In this document: one piece after another, positions 27,881-39,282 of the stretch
Numbering within the stretch: position 1 is the stretch's first letter
How the letters are laid out: each line of letters starts with the position of its first letter
From: Micromonospora tarapacensis
GTDB taxonomy: Bacteria > Actinomycetota > Actinomycetes > Mycobacteriales > Micromonosporaceae
Length of the DNA stretch: 64,000 nucleotides
NCBI RefSeq assembly: GCF_019697375.1
Contig: NZ_JAHCDI010000004.1
Span: 2,529,324 to 2,593,323 of the forward strand
Direction of reading: 5' to 3'
Notes under the pieces: generated by a model
What the model was told of the DNA's origin: nothing
Database searches by the model: none
Seen by the model: the letters and a program-made list of their open reading frames with translations, nothing else
Made by a program: the position numbers and the translations under genes

Positions 27881-28043
27881 AGAGAGACCGGCAATAGGAC
27901 TGGCGGGGCTGCGGCGCGCCCTGGCGCTTCGGCTGGCGGCGTTGTCGTCGTCGGCCATGCAACACCGGCATGGCCTCCTCCTCCGCCTTGCCATCCTCGG
28001 CCAGGACCCGCCTCGCCGCCACCGCCCTATTGCCGGTCTCTCT
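27881..28043. mobile_element. MITE-like inverted-repeat element
   Basis: A 163-base unit bounded by perfect 18-base inverted repeats AGAGAGACCGGCAATAGG (27881-27898) and its complement (28026-28043). Inside is a second perfect hairpin, GGCCATGC/GCATGGCC at 27953-27975. No transposase is present. Flanks do not show a clear target duplication. The rest of the 27832-28288 gap holds only the promoter at 28053-28080. Confidence 0.55.
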
Positions 28044-28052
28044 TAATATGAG

Positions 28053-28080
28053 TTAACTGATATAGATCCCTTTCTATCGT
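28053..28080 (+). promoter_or_regulatory. Candidate promoter of protease gene
   Basis: TTAACT (28053-28058) and TATCGT (28075-28080), 16 bases apart, lie in an unusually A+T-rich stretch. Between them runs an imperfect inverted repeat, GATATAGA/TTTCTATC at 28059-28078, which may be an operator. Weak boxes, so tentative. Confidence 0.35.
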
Positions 28081-28288
28081 TTCCGGTTAGGTTGGCGGTG
28101 GCCCACCTGATCCGGCCGGCGCCCCGACCGAGGCGCCCAGCGGCTGCGGCACCGGCCAGGTCAGCGGGCATCGGCACCCGTGGCACCGTCGCCCAACCCC
28201 GAGGGCGGAGCGCCGCGGGAAGCCCCCCGTTCCGACTGCGGCGCACCCCCGATTTCCGCGCCGCCGCCGTTTCCACAGGAGGCAACAG

Positions 28289-29765
<1,477 letters not shown>

Positions 29766-29780
29766 TCCCTCGGCACGACG

Positions 29781-29816
29781 GCGGCGGGGTGCGGATTTCG
29801 ATCCGCACCCCGCCGC
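29781..29816 (+). terminator. Terminator after protease gene
   Basis: A perfect 16-base stem closed by a TTCG tetraloop (left arm 29781-29796, right arm 29801-29816), starting 16 bases after the protease stop. Confidence 0.85.
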
Positions 29817-30067
29817 TCACCGCGTCCGCCGCCGTACCCGCCTGGCGCATGGCCACCTTCCGCGCCATGCTCCACGCCCGACTCGGCATCGTCCGTCCCG
29901 GCGAACAAGCCCCGAACCGACGCCGACCGTCTCCGCCCCGCATACCACCTCGGGCGGGGGTCGACACCGAGGCCGGTTCCAGGTCAGCCGAGACGATCGG
30001 CGTTCGCCGATCATCCGGAATCATGGCCGGTCGCGTCCGGCCCGCCCGGGCCCGCGCGCGGAACCGG
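29817..30067. other. Intergenic, nothing recognised
   Basis: The remaining bases between the protease terminator and the stop of the BON-domain gene hold no frame or signal that I can support. Confidence 0.4.
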
Positions 30068-30343
30068 TCAACCGTCCAGGACCCGCAGGCGGTTGTTGAC
30101 GTCGTGCACCTCGGGGGTGCCCCAGGCGACCGTGTGTGCCTGGGCGCTCACCTCGGCCGAACTGGCGACCCCGTCCAGGATCACCACACGGTTCTGCACC
30201 TCGATGCAGATGCGTTCGTGACGCAGCAGCGGGTCTCGCTGCATTCGCTCCAGAAGACCGCAGGCCAGCCGCGCGTCGGCGGAGGTGGGACCGATCTGGA
30301 ACAGGGCGGACGTGTCGTCGGGAAAGAACCAGGGGTGGGTCAC
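30068..30343 (-). CDS. BON-domain protein
   Basis: A 91-residue protein with a GTG start preceded by GAGGAG. Most of the chain (about 22-90) is a BON domain: a helix-rich start (ARLACGLLERMQRDPLL), then IEVQNRVVILDGVASSAEVSAQA and the end VHDVNNRLRVLD. BON domains are thought to bind phospholipid or membrane surfaces. No signal peptide is seen. It stands alone; function unknown. Confidence 0.8.
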   Translation of the reverse strand: MTHPWFFPDDTSALFQIGPTSADARLACGLLERMQRDPLLRHERICIEVQNRVVILDGVASSAEVSAQAHTVAWGTPEVHDVNNRLRVLDG

Positions 30344-30523
30344 GGTGACTCCTCAGCGGGTGCGGGTGCCGACGGCCGTCGAGCGCGACCGCCGATCCTC
30401 CTGCGCTACCCGCCGGACGGTCCGACCAACACGACGAAACGATGACGATTCCCGCCCGCCGATGCCACCGGCCGCCGCGGTGGTTGCGCGACGGTCGTCG
30501 CGCGTGGGCCTTCGGCTCAGGCG

Positions 30524-31770
30524 TCAGGCGCGACCGCTTGAGCGTCGCCCCCGGCGGGACAGCGAGTCGAGGATGACCGCGCCGAGGAGCACGGCCGCGG
30601 TGATCATGAAACGGACCGAGGAGTCGAGCTGCAACAGGAACATGCCGGAGGTGATCGACCCGAGCACCAGGCTGCCGAGCAGGGCGCCGTAGGTCGAGCC
30701 GCGACCGCCGAAGAGGCTGACCCCGCCGATCACCGCGGCGGCGATGGCCACCAGCAGGGTGTCGGCGGCACCGGTCGACTGTCCGGCGGCGTACCCGCGC
30801 GATGCGGTCAGGATGCCGCCCAGGGCAGCCAGCATGGAGGTGAGCGCGAAGACCGAGATGCGGATCAGCGCGACGTTGATGCCGGCCCGCCGGGCCGCTT
30901 CGACGTTGCCGCCGACGGCGAAGATGCTCCGCCCGTACCGGGTGCGGCGCAGCACCAGATCCATCACCACCACCAGGGCGAGCAGGATGAGCAGCGCCGC
31001 CGGTACGCCCTGCCAGGCGTTGAGCACGGCGACGGTGACCGCCACCAGCACGGCCAGGCCGACCACCCGCAGTAACGACCCGGTGAGGCTGCGGGTGGGC
31101 AGCCCCGCAGCGGTCCGGCGGCGGCTGTCGACCAGCACCGCCGCCGCGTACGCCAGCACGGCGAGCACGCCGATCAGCCAGCCCGTGCCCCGGCCGAGGT
31201 TGACGTGGGTGATCTCGCCGATGAAGCCGGTGTAGGGCAGGTTGATGGTGCCTTCGGGCTTGAGCAGGTAGAGCTGGAGGCCCTGCCAGCCGATGTTGCC
31301 GGCGAGTGTCACCACGAAGGCGGGCACCCCGAGCCGGGCGAAGACGGTGCCCTGTACGGCGCCGATCGCCGCGCCGAGCAGCAGCGCCGCGACGATCGCC
31401 GCGACGTCCCCCACCCGTGGCGCACGGTCAGCACGGCCAGGGCGGCGGCGGCCACGCCGGCCACCGAGCCGACCGACAGGTCGATCTCACCGAGCAGCAG
31501 CACCAGCACCACGCCGACGCTGATGGTGCCGGTGGCGACGATCTGGAGGGTGAGGTTGGAGAGGTTCTGCGGACTGAGGAACCGGTCGTTGAGCGACTGG
31601 AAGACCACCCAGATCACGATCAGTCCGATGATGACCGGCCAGGCACCCAACTCGCCGGTGCGCAGCCGGCGCCGGATCGCGGTCAGCGGCGAGCGTCGAC
31701 CCTCGCCGCCGGGACCGGTCTGGATGCTGTCCCCCGCCGGTGGTTCGGGGCTGGTCGTCGAGGTGCTCAA
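30524..31770 (-). pseudogene. Xylose-type ABC transporter permease, frameshifted
   Basis: An XylH-like permease split into two frames. The N-terminal part (from ATG 31770) contains GELGAWPVIIGLIVIWVVFQ and LLLGEIDLSVGSVAGVAAA; it leaves frame after VRHGWG. The C-terminal part resumes with DVAAIVAALLLGAAIGAVQG and runs to 30524. The switch falls on five C at 31407-31411, where one extra base would restore a single protein of about 415 residues. With the ATPase and binding protein upstream it makes a complete xylFGH-type importer. I suspect a sequencing indel. Confidence 0.8.
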
Positions 31771-31831
31771 CGGGAGACCCCCTCGGGCTGCTGATCGGCT
31801 GTGCCGGCATGGGCCGACCTCGGACGGCTAC

Positions 31832-32659
31832 TCACAGTTGATCTCGCGGTGTCGCCTGGCGCGCCGCGCCACCATCGCCATCGTCCGGCGGCACGTCCCG
31901 GGCCCGCCGCCGACTGACGGCGTTGTCGAGCGCCCCGGTGATCGCCTGGACGATCTCCTCCTGGCTGGTCCGGTCCGGGTCGAACGTGCCGGCGGTACGC
32001 CCCAGCCGCAGCACCACCACCCGGTCCGCGACCGCCTTGACGTCGGCCAGGTTGTGGCTGATGAGCAGCACCCCGAGGCCGCGCTTGCGGAGTCGTTCGA
32101 TCAGGTCGAGCACCTCGGCGGTCTGCGCGACACCGAGGGCGGCGGTGGGTTCGTCGAGCAGCACCAGCTTCGGTTCGCCGAGCAGCGAGCGGGCGATGGC
32201 CACCGACTGCCGCTGGCCACCGGAGAGCGCCGCCACCGCGACCCGCACCGAGGGGATCTTGACCGACAGGCTGGTGAGCAGTTCGCGGGCGCGCCGCTCC
32301 ATGCCGATCTCGTCGAGCACGCCGGTCCGGGTCAGCTCCCGACCGAGGTAGAGGTTGGCGACCACGTCGAGGTTGTCGCAGAGCGCCAGGTCCTGGTAGA
32401 CGGTGGCGATGCCGAGGTTGCTCGCGTCGGCGGGACGGCCGATCTGCACCCGGCGCCCCTGCCAGCGGATCTCGCCGGTGTCCGCGGGGTTGACCCCGGC
32501 GATCACCTTGATCAGGGTCGACTTGCCCGCCCCGTTGTCCCCGACCAGCGCCACCACCTCGCCGGAACGGACCTCCAGCGACACGTCGGAGAGCGCCTGG
32601 ACCGCGCCGAACCGCTTCGAGATGCCCGACATCGCGAGCACCGGAGTGTCGTCAGCCAC
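31832..32659 (-). CDS. Sugar ABC transporter ATP-binding protein, single-cassette XylG/FrcA type
   Basis: 275 residues with one ABC cassette: Walker A GDNGAGKST near residue 42, signature LSGGQRQSVAIAR, Walker B LVLLDEPTAALG and the switch His in LLISHNL. Single-cassette ATPases are usual for actinomycete xylose/ribose importers. The acidic tail after about residue 250 is not conserved in appearance. Lies 13 bases after the binding-protein gene and ahead of the permease. Confidence 0.9.
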   Translation of the reverse strand: MADDTPVLAMSGISKRFGAVQALSDVSLEVRSGEVVALVGDNGAGKSTLIKVIAGVNPADTGEIRWQGRRVQIGRPADASNLGIATVYQDLALCDNLDVVANLYLGRELTRTGVLDEIGMERRARELLTSLSVKIPSVRVAVAALSGGQRQSVAIARSLLGEPKLVLLDEPTAALGVAQTAEVLDLIERLRKRGLGVLLISHNLADVKAVADRVVVLRLGRTAGTFDPDRTSQEEIVQAITGALDNAVSRRRARDVPPDDGDGGAARQATPRDQL

Positions 32660-32672
32660 CGCACCGATCCGC

Positions 32673-33803
32673 TCAGGAAATGCCGGCCGCTGCGCACGGC
32701 TCGGCGAAGGCTCCGGAGCAGATCTGCGCAGGAGTGTAGAACCCGTCCTGGATGACCGTGTCCTCGATGTTGTCGCGGGTGACCGCGACCGGTTCGAGCA
32801 GCACCGAGGGGACGTCCGTGGTGCCGTTGCTGCGCTGTTCGGTCGGCCGGCCCGTGTACTGCTGACCGGTGGCCGCGGCGACCGCCATCGCGGCGGCGAC
32901 CTCCGCCTCCGGCCTGATCGCCTTGTACACCGTCATGTACTGCTCACCGGCGACGATGCGCTGGATGCCGGCGAGTTCGGCGTCCTGACCGGTGACCGGT
33001 GGCAGCGGGCTCGGAAAGCCACTGCCCTTCATGGCGGCGATCGCGCCGCCGGCGGTGCCGTCGTTGGCGGCGTACACACCGATGATCCGCTCCCGGCCGA
33101 GCGCGGTGATGGCCTGTTCCATCTCCTGCTGGGCCTTGTCCGGCGACCAGTCCGGCGTGTCGTACTCCTGGCCGATGTTGACCTTGCCGTCGAGGACGGA
33201 GTGCGCCCCGGCCTTGAAGTCCGCCGCGTTCGGGTCCGTCGGCGACCCATTGATCATGACGATGTCGCCGCGCTTGGGGTCCTGCCCGCCCTGGCTCAGC
33301 GCGTCCAGCAACGCCTGGCCCTGCACCTCGCCCACCTTGCGGTTGTCGTACGACACGTAGTAGGAGATCGGCCCCTCGGCCAGCCGGTCGTACGAGACCA
33401 CCGGGACGTTCTGCGACCGGGCGTTGTTGACGATCGCACCCGCGGCCCTGGCGTCCACCGGATCCAGGATCATCACCTTGACGCCCTGGGTCAGCATCGC
33501 CTCGGCCTGGGACTGCTGTTTGGCCGGATCCTGGTCGGCGTTCTGGTAGAGCACCTCACACTTGCCGCAGAGCTGCATGAGCTGCTCCTGAATGAGCGGC
33601 CGGTCGAACGCCTCGTACCGGGTGGTCTTCGACTCCGGCAGCAACAGACCGATCTTGAAACCGTTCGCGGTGCTCTCCGTGCCGCCCGGCTGCTGCTGCT
33701 CGTCGCCGCCGCCGTCGTCCTGCTGTCCACAGCCGGTCACCACCAGGCAGATCGCCAGCAGAACGCCGACTGCCGTCGCGGTTCCGGGATGCTTGGACAT
33801 CAT
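32673..33803 (-). CDS. Xylose-type sugar-binding lipoprotein
   Basis: 376 residues, start MMSKHPG. Signal peptide with lipobox VVTGC, then an Asp/Gln/Gly-rich linker and a type-1 periplasmic-binding fold (FKIGLLLPESKTTRYEAFD; VMILDPVDARAAGAIV; AANDGTAGGAI). These are marks of XylF/ChvE-like xylose or multi-sugar receptors. First gene of the importer operon. Upstream bases 33804-34064 hold no further gene. Confidence 0.9.
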   Translation of the reverse strand: MMSKHPGTATAVGVLLAICLVVTGCGQQDDGGGDEQQQPGGTESTANGFKIGLLLPESKTTRYEAFDRPLIQEQLMQLCGKCEVLYQNADQDPAKQQSQAEAMLTQGVKVMILDPVDARAAGAIVNNARSQNVPVVSYDRLAEGPISYYVSYDNRKVGEVQGQALLDALSQGGQDPKRGDIVMINGSPTDPNAADFKAGAHSVLDGKVNIGQEYDTPDWSPDKAQQEMEQAITALGRERIIGVYAANDGTAGGAIAAMKGSGFPSPLPPVTGQDAELAGIQRIVAGEQYMTVYKAIRPEAEVAAAMAVAAATGQQYTGRPTEQRSNGTTDVPSVLLEPVAVTRDNIEDTVIQDGFYTPAQICSGAFAEPCAAAGIS

Positions 33804-34064
33804 TTCGCCACCACCCTTCTGGATCGGGGAGACGGCCGCCGGCACGTCTCGCCGCCCCCCTGCGCGGCCAACCTCCCTGCCAGCTTCACCCAGTTGAAGG
33901 GCAAGTGCGGCAAATTCCCGAATTCTGCTCACCACCGCGCGGATGCCCCTGACCGCCGCTCGTCAACGGCCCGCCGGCGTCCCGGCCGCCACCCGCCGGG
34001 ACCGCCGGGCGGCCTGCCCCCGCAGCCCAGGCTTGGATCCCGCCGGCTGGGGTAGACCCGGCCG

Positions 34065-36323
34065 ATGTCGGCTGGATCAGCGCGGGCACGCGGGCCGGCG
34101 ATGCCCGGTGACGTGGTGGAACTGCGGGTGCACGGGGTTTCCGCCCCCGGCGTCGGGCAGGTGTTGGACCCGCCGCTCGTGCAGGTCGCGGGAGACCGCA
34201 GTGCGGGCTTCTATCGACCTCGGCCCGGCTGCGCGCACACCGGCCGCCCGGACGGGTCGACCCTGGAGGCGTACCGGTGGAGCGACCTGCCCTCCGGCAC
34301 CGTGATCCGGACCCTGTCGCTGGTGTTCCTGCTGCCGTTCATGCTGATCAACGTGGCGGTCTGGATGCGCCCGGGCAACCCGGCCCCCGACGTCGTGGTC
34401 AGATCCCTGTGCCGGGTGCTGGGCCTCACCCTGACCGCGCTGTACGTGCTCGCCGCCGTCGGGGTCGCGCTGGACCTGGTCGCCTGGCAGTGCATGTCGT
34501 CCTCCGCGTGTCTGTCCGGTCGTAGCTGGCTGTCCTGGCTGGGCGAACGCCCCGCCGGGCTGCGACTCGCGGTGCTCGCGCTCGTCCCGGCCGCCGCCGT
34601 CGGCCTCCTCTGGTGGGCCAGCACCCGCCCGGGGCGCCCCTTCAACGCGTTCCGTCCGCCCGAGAGCACGCAGTCCAGTCACCCACTGAGCACCGTCGGC
34701 CAGTGGGACGCCGAGCCGTTGATGGGGCGGTTGCGATCGATCCACATCGCTACCGCGTTCGTGACCCTCGACGGCAGCCTGCTCGCCGCCCGGGCCGCGC
34801 AGGGCGCCGCGCCGATCACCGTCGTGCTGGCGGTGGCCACGGGAGCGATCCTGGCCACCGGAGTGACGCTGCTCTGCACTCCCCCGCTGATCGAGCGGGC
34901 GCCGGCGAGCCGGCGGCTCGACAGTGCCGCCCGCATGCTGCGGACGGTCGCCATCGGTCTCACCATCGTGGTCTCCGCCCATCTGCTGGCCACCCCCACG
35001 CACTGGCACGAACGGGGTGGCCTGCCCGGCTACGGCTCGACCCTCACCGGCCTGTTCGTCGCCCACGCCGGACTGCTGGCCGCCCTGGCAGCCGTGTTGC
35101 TGTGGCGCCGGGGCCGACGGCCGGGCAGGTCGCCGCTGCGTGGGCTCGGCTCGCTGGCAACCGCGGCGGCGGGAGCAGCTCTCGCGGTGGCCTTCTCCGC
35201 AGGACTCGTCCATCGGGTGGCGGACTTCCTCGACCGCGACGCGGCGACCGCGACCCCCAACCCACCACCGGCGTACACCTGGGCGATCTACGGCTTCTTC
35301 CGCGCGATGCTGATCACGCTGGTCGTCGCCGGCCTGGTGACCCTGCTCTCCCGACGCCGCCGCTGCCGCGCGGCGGTCGCGATCGTCGAGCGCGACTTCC
35401 CGAACCCGCCGGCGGAGGCCGCACCCCGGCTGCGGCAGGTGCGACAGGCGATCGTCCGGGCCCGGTTCACCGAGTGGCTGCTGCCACTTGCCGTGCTCTA
35501 CGCCGGCCTTGCCGGACTCGGCGCGGCAACCACCGCGATAGACCTGCTCGGGCTGTATCCCGGCGACGTCATCGAACGGTACGCGCGGGTGCCCGCCGGC
35601 CTGGTCGACTTCGGTATCAGCCTGGGCGGCTACCTGATCGCGGCAACCGTCCTGGCCCTGGTCATCGGGGGTGTCTTCGCCTACCGGACGGCCGGATTCC
35701 GGCGCCACGTCGGTGTCCTCTGGGACCTGGCCACCTTCTGGCCCCGCGCCGCCCACCCCTTCGCGCCGCCCTGCTACGCCGAACGGGCCGTGCCGGAACT
35801 GGCCCGCCGCATCACCTACCTGGTGGGCAGCGGCCACCCGGTCCTGATCGCCGGGTACAGCCAGGGCTCGGTGCTGGTCGCCGCCACCATCCTTCAGCTG
35901 CCGCCCCACGTGAGCGGCCGGGTCGCCCTCCTCACCTACAGCTCACCACTGCGCCGGTTGTACGCCCGACTCTTCCCCGCCTACCTCGACGACGACATGC
36001 TGCACGAGGTGGGTGACCGGGTCGGCTGGCGCTGGTTGAACCTGTGGCGCGACACCGACCCCATCGGTGGATGGATCTTCTCTGCCCACCGGTCGGACAC
36101 ACCACCGACCGTCACCGGCCCGCCGGCAACGGTGGACCGCCGCCGCCGCGATCCCAGCGGACTGCTCGCCCCGCCCGGCGACAGCGTCCCGCCACCGATC
36201 AGGGGACACTGGCCCGGCGAGTCCGACGAGCCGTACACCGAGGCGGTACGGGATCTGGTCGAGCGCCTCGGCAAGCCGGCGGGCCCAGCGGCTCATCCGG
36301 CCGGCCCGCCCGCCGGGGTGTGA
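34065..36323 (+). CDS. Large membrane protein with serine-hydrolase nucleophile elbow
   Basis: 752 residues, not a family I can name. It has a cytoplasmic-looking N-terminus (VVELRVHGVSAPG), roughly eight to ten hydrophobic helices up to about residue 560, and a soluble C-terminal part. There GHPVLIAGYSQGSVLVAA matches the nucleophile elbow GxSxG of alpha/beta hydrolases, with a possible acid and base in the following segments (NLWRDTDPIGGW). The N-terminal VHGV strand resembles the start of a hydrolase fold, so the hydrolase may be split by the membrane region. A later start at 34101 is possible. Neighbours give no clue. Confidence 0.6.
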   Translation: MSAGSARARGPAMPGDVVELRVHGVSAPGVGQVLDPPLVQVAGDRSAGFYRPRPGCAHTGRPDGSTLEAYRWSDLPSGTVIRTLSLVFLLPFMLINVAVWMRPGNPAPDVVVRSLCRVLGLTLTALYVLAAVGVALDLVAWQCMSSSACLSGRSWLSWLGERPAGLRLAVLALVPAAAVGLLWWASTRPGRPFNAFRPPESTQSSHPLSTVGQWDAEPLMGRLRSIHIATAFVTLDGSLLAARAAQGAAPITVVLAVATGAILATGVTLLCTPPLIERAPASRRLDSAARMLRTVAIGLTIVVSAHLLATPTHWHERGGLPGYGSTLTGLFVAHAGLLAALAAVLLWRRGRRPGRSPLRGLGSLATAAAGAALAVAFSAGLVHRVADFLDRDAATATPNPPPAYTWAIYGFFRAMLITLVVAGLVTLLSRRRRCRAAVAIVERDFPNPPAEAAPRLRQVRQAIVRARFTEWLLPLAVLYAGLAGLGAATTAIDLLGLYPGDVIERYARVPAGLVDFGISLGGYLIAATVLALVIGGVFAYRTAGFRRHVGVLWDLATFWPRAAHPFAPPCYAERAVPELARRITYLVGSGHPVLIAGYSQGSVLVAATILQLPPHVSGRVALLTYSSPLRRLYARLFPAYLDDDMLHEVGDRVGWRWLNLWRDTDPIGGWIFSAHRSDTPPTVTGPPATVDRRRRDPSGLLAPPGDSVPPPIRGHWPGESDEPYTEAVRDLVERLGKPAGPAAHPAGPPAGV

Positions 36324-36366
36324 ACCGGATGCCGCGGCAGCGCCGCCGATCGGGGACCATACCCAG

Positions 36367-37877
36367 GTGAGTTCGTCCCAGCTTCTCGTCGTGCTGGTCC
36401 GCGACAGCCCGGTGCCGCTACAGCAGCAACTCTGCGAGCAGATCAGCGGGTCCGTGCGGTCCGGCCGGCTGCGCCCCGGCGACACGGTGCCACCCAGCCG
36501 GGAACTGGCGCACCAACTCGGGGTCTCCCGCACCGTGGTGACCCGGGCGTACGAGCTGCTGCGCGCCAACGGGGTACTGACCTCCCGGCGCGGATCCGGC
36601 ACCCGGGTCAGCGGCCACCTGCCCGCCGAGATCCGTGGGGCCGCGCCGCCCCCACGCGCTCCCTCCGGCCGGAGCCGCCGCTGCCCACCGACGCGGGAAG
36701 TCCGCTGTGGCGGCCATGGGAGCCGGCACCGATGCACCGGCCGCACGCGGCGTACGACTTCCGGCACGGCACCCCGGCGTTGACCAGCTTCCCGGTGACC
36801 CGGTGGCGGCAGTCGCTGGCGGAGGCGGTGAGCCGCGCCGACGCCGCGACCCTGGGCTACGGGCCCGCCGAGGGCGCGCCGGCCCTGCGCGCCCAGATCA
36901 GCGCGCTGCTGCGGCGCAGCCGGGCGTTCGGTGCGGCGCCGGAACACATCGTGGTGACCAGCGGCGCCACCCAGGCGATGGACATCCTGGTCCGGCTGCT
37001 CGTCGGTCCGGACGAGGTGGTGGTGATCGAGGATCCCAGCCACACGGTGCTGCGGCAGATCTTCGGCTACTCCCGGGCGGCGGTGGTGCCGGTGCCGGTG
37101 GACGAGGAAGGAATCCGGGTCGACGAGATCAACGACCGGATCCGCGCGCACGGCCACCATCCGGCGCGGGTCCGCCTCGTCTACGTCACACCGTCGCATC
37201 AGTTCCCGACCGGGTTCATCATGTCCGAGCGGCGACGACGGGCGCTGCTGCGGTGGGCCTGCGCGCACGGCGCCACGGTGCTGGAGGACGACTACCACAA
37301 CGAGTTCACCTTCGCTCCGGAGCGGCAGTCGGCGCTGGCCGCCGACCCGCAGGACGCGGACGTGGTCTACGTGGGCAGCTTCAGCAAGACCCTCTTTCCG
37401 TCGCTGCGCATCGGGTACGCGGTGCTGCCGTCGCACCTGGTCCGGCCGTTCCTCGGGGTCAAGTGGATCACCGACCGGCTCACCCCGACGGTGACCCAGG
37501 AGGCGCTGGCCGAGTTCATCGACTCGGGCGCCTACGGCCGGCACATCAGCCGGATGGACCGCCTGTACCGGCAGCGCCGGGCCCGGCTGCTGGAGGCGCT
37601 CTACGAACACTTCGGCGCGGGCGTCCGGATCTCCGGCGCGGCGGCCGGGCTGCACGTGCTGGTGACCCTGAGCGGCGTACCCGACACCGACGAGGCGGAG
37701 ATCGTGCGGGCCGCGGCCGTCCGGGGCCTGCGGATCTACCCCGGCTCGGGTTACTTCACCATCCGGCCACCCGCGGAGCCGACGTTCCTGATCGGATACG
37801 CGGCACTGTCCACCGCCCGGATCACCGAGGGAGTCGCGCTGTTGGCCGCCGCGGTGCGGGACGTGGCGGCTCGGTGA
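36367..37877 (+). pseudogene. MocR/GabR-type regulator, frameshifted
   Basis: N-terminal GntR-type winged helix (GTG 36367; LRPGDTVPPSRELAHQLGVSRTVVTRAYELL) and a C-terminal fold-type I aminotransferase domain in a second frame (from about 36660 to 37877) with SGATQAMDILVRLL, SHQFPTGFIMS and the PLP lysine in SFSKTLFPSLRIGY. The frames must join between about 36620 and 36665, a C-rich stretch; one added base makes a normal 500-residue MocR protein. MocR proteins usually regulate nearby amino acid or PLP metabolism. Converges on, and overlaps by 56 bases, the UbiD gene at the end of the adjacent operon. Confidence 0.75.
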
Positions 37878-39282
37878 ACCGGGGCCGCCGGAAACGGGCA
37901 CGCTGCGCGTACGGGACGGTGCAGTCGAAGACCGCCTTGGCGGTCCGCCCGTCGGCGGACAGGGCCCGGGAATACCCGGTGTGCTGGGTCGGGTCGAGGG
38001 GGAAGCCCTCCCGGTCGGGGAGCACGACCAGGTCCAGGTCGGCCTGGAACCGGGTGGCCATCGCCCACCACAGGTCCTGGTCGGACTCGATGTCGACGTC
38101 CTCGTCGACGCAGAGCACCAGCTTGGCCATCCGGAACTCCGTCAACACCGCCTCGGCGGCGGCACGCACCGTGGTGTCGTCGTCCGGCCCGCGTTTCGCC
38201 GGCCACCGGAGCACCACCATGAGCTGGCCGCCCCCGGCGGTGTGGCAGTGGGCGGCCTCGACCGGCGTGCCCCGCCGGCGCAGCAGATCCAGCACCGCGG
38301 CCTCCATGCCGAAGCCGAGCAGCACCGACTGTTCGTGCCCGGGGCCGGAGACGGCCTGCAGGATCGGGCTTTCCCGAGCGGTGATCGCGGTGACCCGGAC
38401 CAGCGGCAGCGCCGGGTGTGCCCGGCCCTGGTAGCCGAGGAACTCCGGGGTGGCCACGCTGCCGTGCCGACTCTCCGGCGCCGTGTCGGCCAGCAGCTCA
38501 CCCTCGATGACGTACTCGGCGTGCGCGATGAACTCGGCGTCCACCGTCCGGCACCGCAGCAGCTCGACCGGCTGACCGGCGAGCGCACCGGCCACGGCCA
38601 GCTCGTCGAGGCCGGGTGGTGCCAGCGAGGTCGGGCAGCAGGAGGAGAGCAGCACCGCCGGGCCGAGCCCGAGGTGGATCGCCACCGGCAGCGGACCGCC
38701 CCGGCGCAGGGCCGCCCGGTACGCGAGTTCGAGGTCGCGCCCGGGAACCATCCAGATGGTGAGTGTGTCCGGTCCCTGGACGCACATCCGGTGCACCGAC
38801 AGGTTGCGTACCCCGGTCTCCGGGTCGGTGGCGAGCACCGCGCCGAGGGTGAGGTACGCCCCGGCGTCCTCGTCGGTGAGCACCGGCACCGGCAGAGCGG
38901 TGAGGTCGGGCGGCAGCGTCTCGCGCGGCCAGCCGGCCGGGTCGGCGGCGGGCACCGGCGGACGGGGCGACCGCACCGCGTCGAGCAGCCGGTGCGGCAG
39001 CTCGGCCGGGGTGCAGCCGAGCAGGCCGGCAGCTCGGCGACGGGTGCCGTAGAGCCCCATCAGCACGGCCCGGACGGGGCCGTGGTCCGGGCGTACCCGG
39101 TCGAAGAGCACCGCCGGCCCGGGGCCGGTCGGTGGGGCGGCGGGCGCCCCGGCCCAGCGGGCGTAGCGGGCCGCGACGCCGTACCTGGCGGGCAGCTCCT
39201 CGGTGACCCGGACCAGTTCGCCGGGCAGTGGGTCGAGGGAGGCGAGCGCGTGTCGCAGGTCGACGGGGGCGCCGCCGGCCAT
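37822..39282 (-). CDS. UbiD-like prenylated-FMN decarboxylase
   Basis: 486 residues, the usual UbiD length. Key motifs are present: a substrate/cofactor region with Arg in GVRNLSVHRMCVQGPDT, and the catalytic Glu pair in AEYVIEGEL. UbiD enzymes decarboxylate (or carboxylate) aromatic or alpha,beta-unsaturated acids using prenylated FMN. No UbiX flavin prenyltransferase is in the cluster, so cofactor would come from elsewhere. ATG overlaps the chorismate-mutase stop (TGATG). The last 20 residues are Pro/Arg-rich and overlap the opposing MocR gene. Last gene of the ten-gene operon. Confidence 0.85.
   Translation of the reverse strand: MAGGAPVDLRHALASLDPLPGELVRVTEELPARYGVAARYARWAGAPAAPPTGPGPAVLFDRVRPDHGPVRAVLMGLYGTRRRAAGLLGCTPAELPHRLLDAVRSPRPPVPAADPAGWPRETLPPDLTALPVPVLTDEDAGAYLTLGAVLATDPETGVRNLSVHRMCVQGPDTLTIWMVPGRDLELAYRAALRRGGPLPVAIHLGLGPAVLLSSCCPTSLAPPGLDELAVAGALAGQPVELLRCRTVDAEFIAHAEYVIEGELLADTAPESRHGSVATPEFLGYQGRAHPALPLVRVTAITARESPILQAVSGPGHEQSVLLGFGMEAAVLDLLRRRGTPVEAAHCHTAGGGQLMVVLRWPAKRGPDDDTTVRAAAEAVLTEFRMAKLVLCVDEDVDIESDQDLWWAMATRFQADLDLVVLPDREGFPLDPTQHTGYSRALSADGRTAKAVFDCTVPYAQRARFRRPRFTEPPRPAPRRPTARLPR

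Noticed and set aside
30344..30523. Gap between BON gene and permease checked for a small RNA or gene
   Set aside because: No hairpin or coding signal that stands above background.
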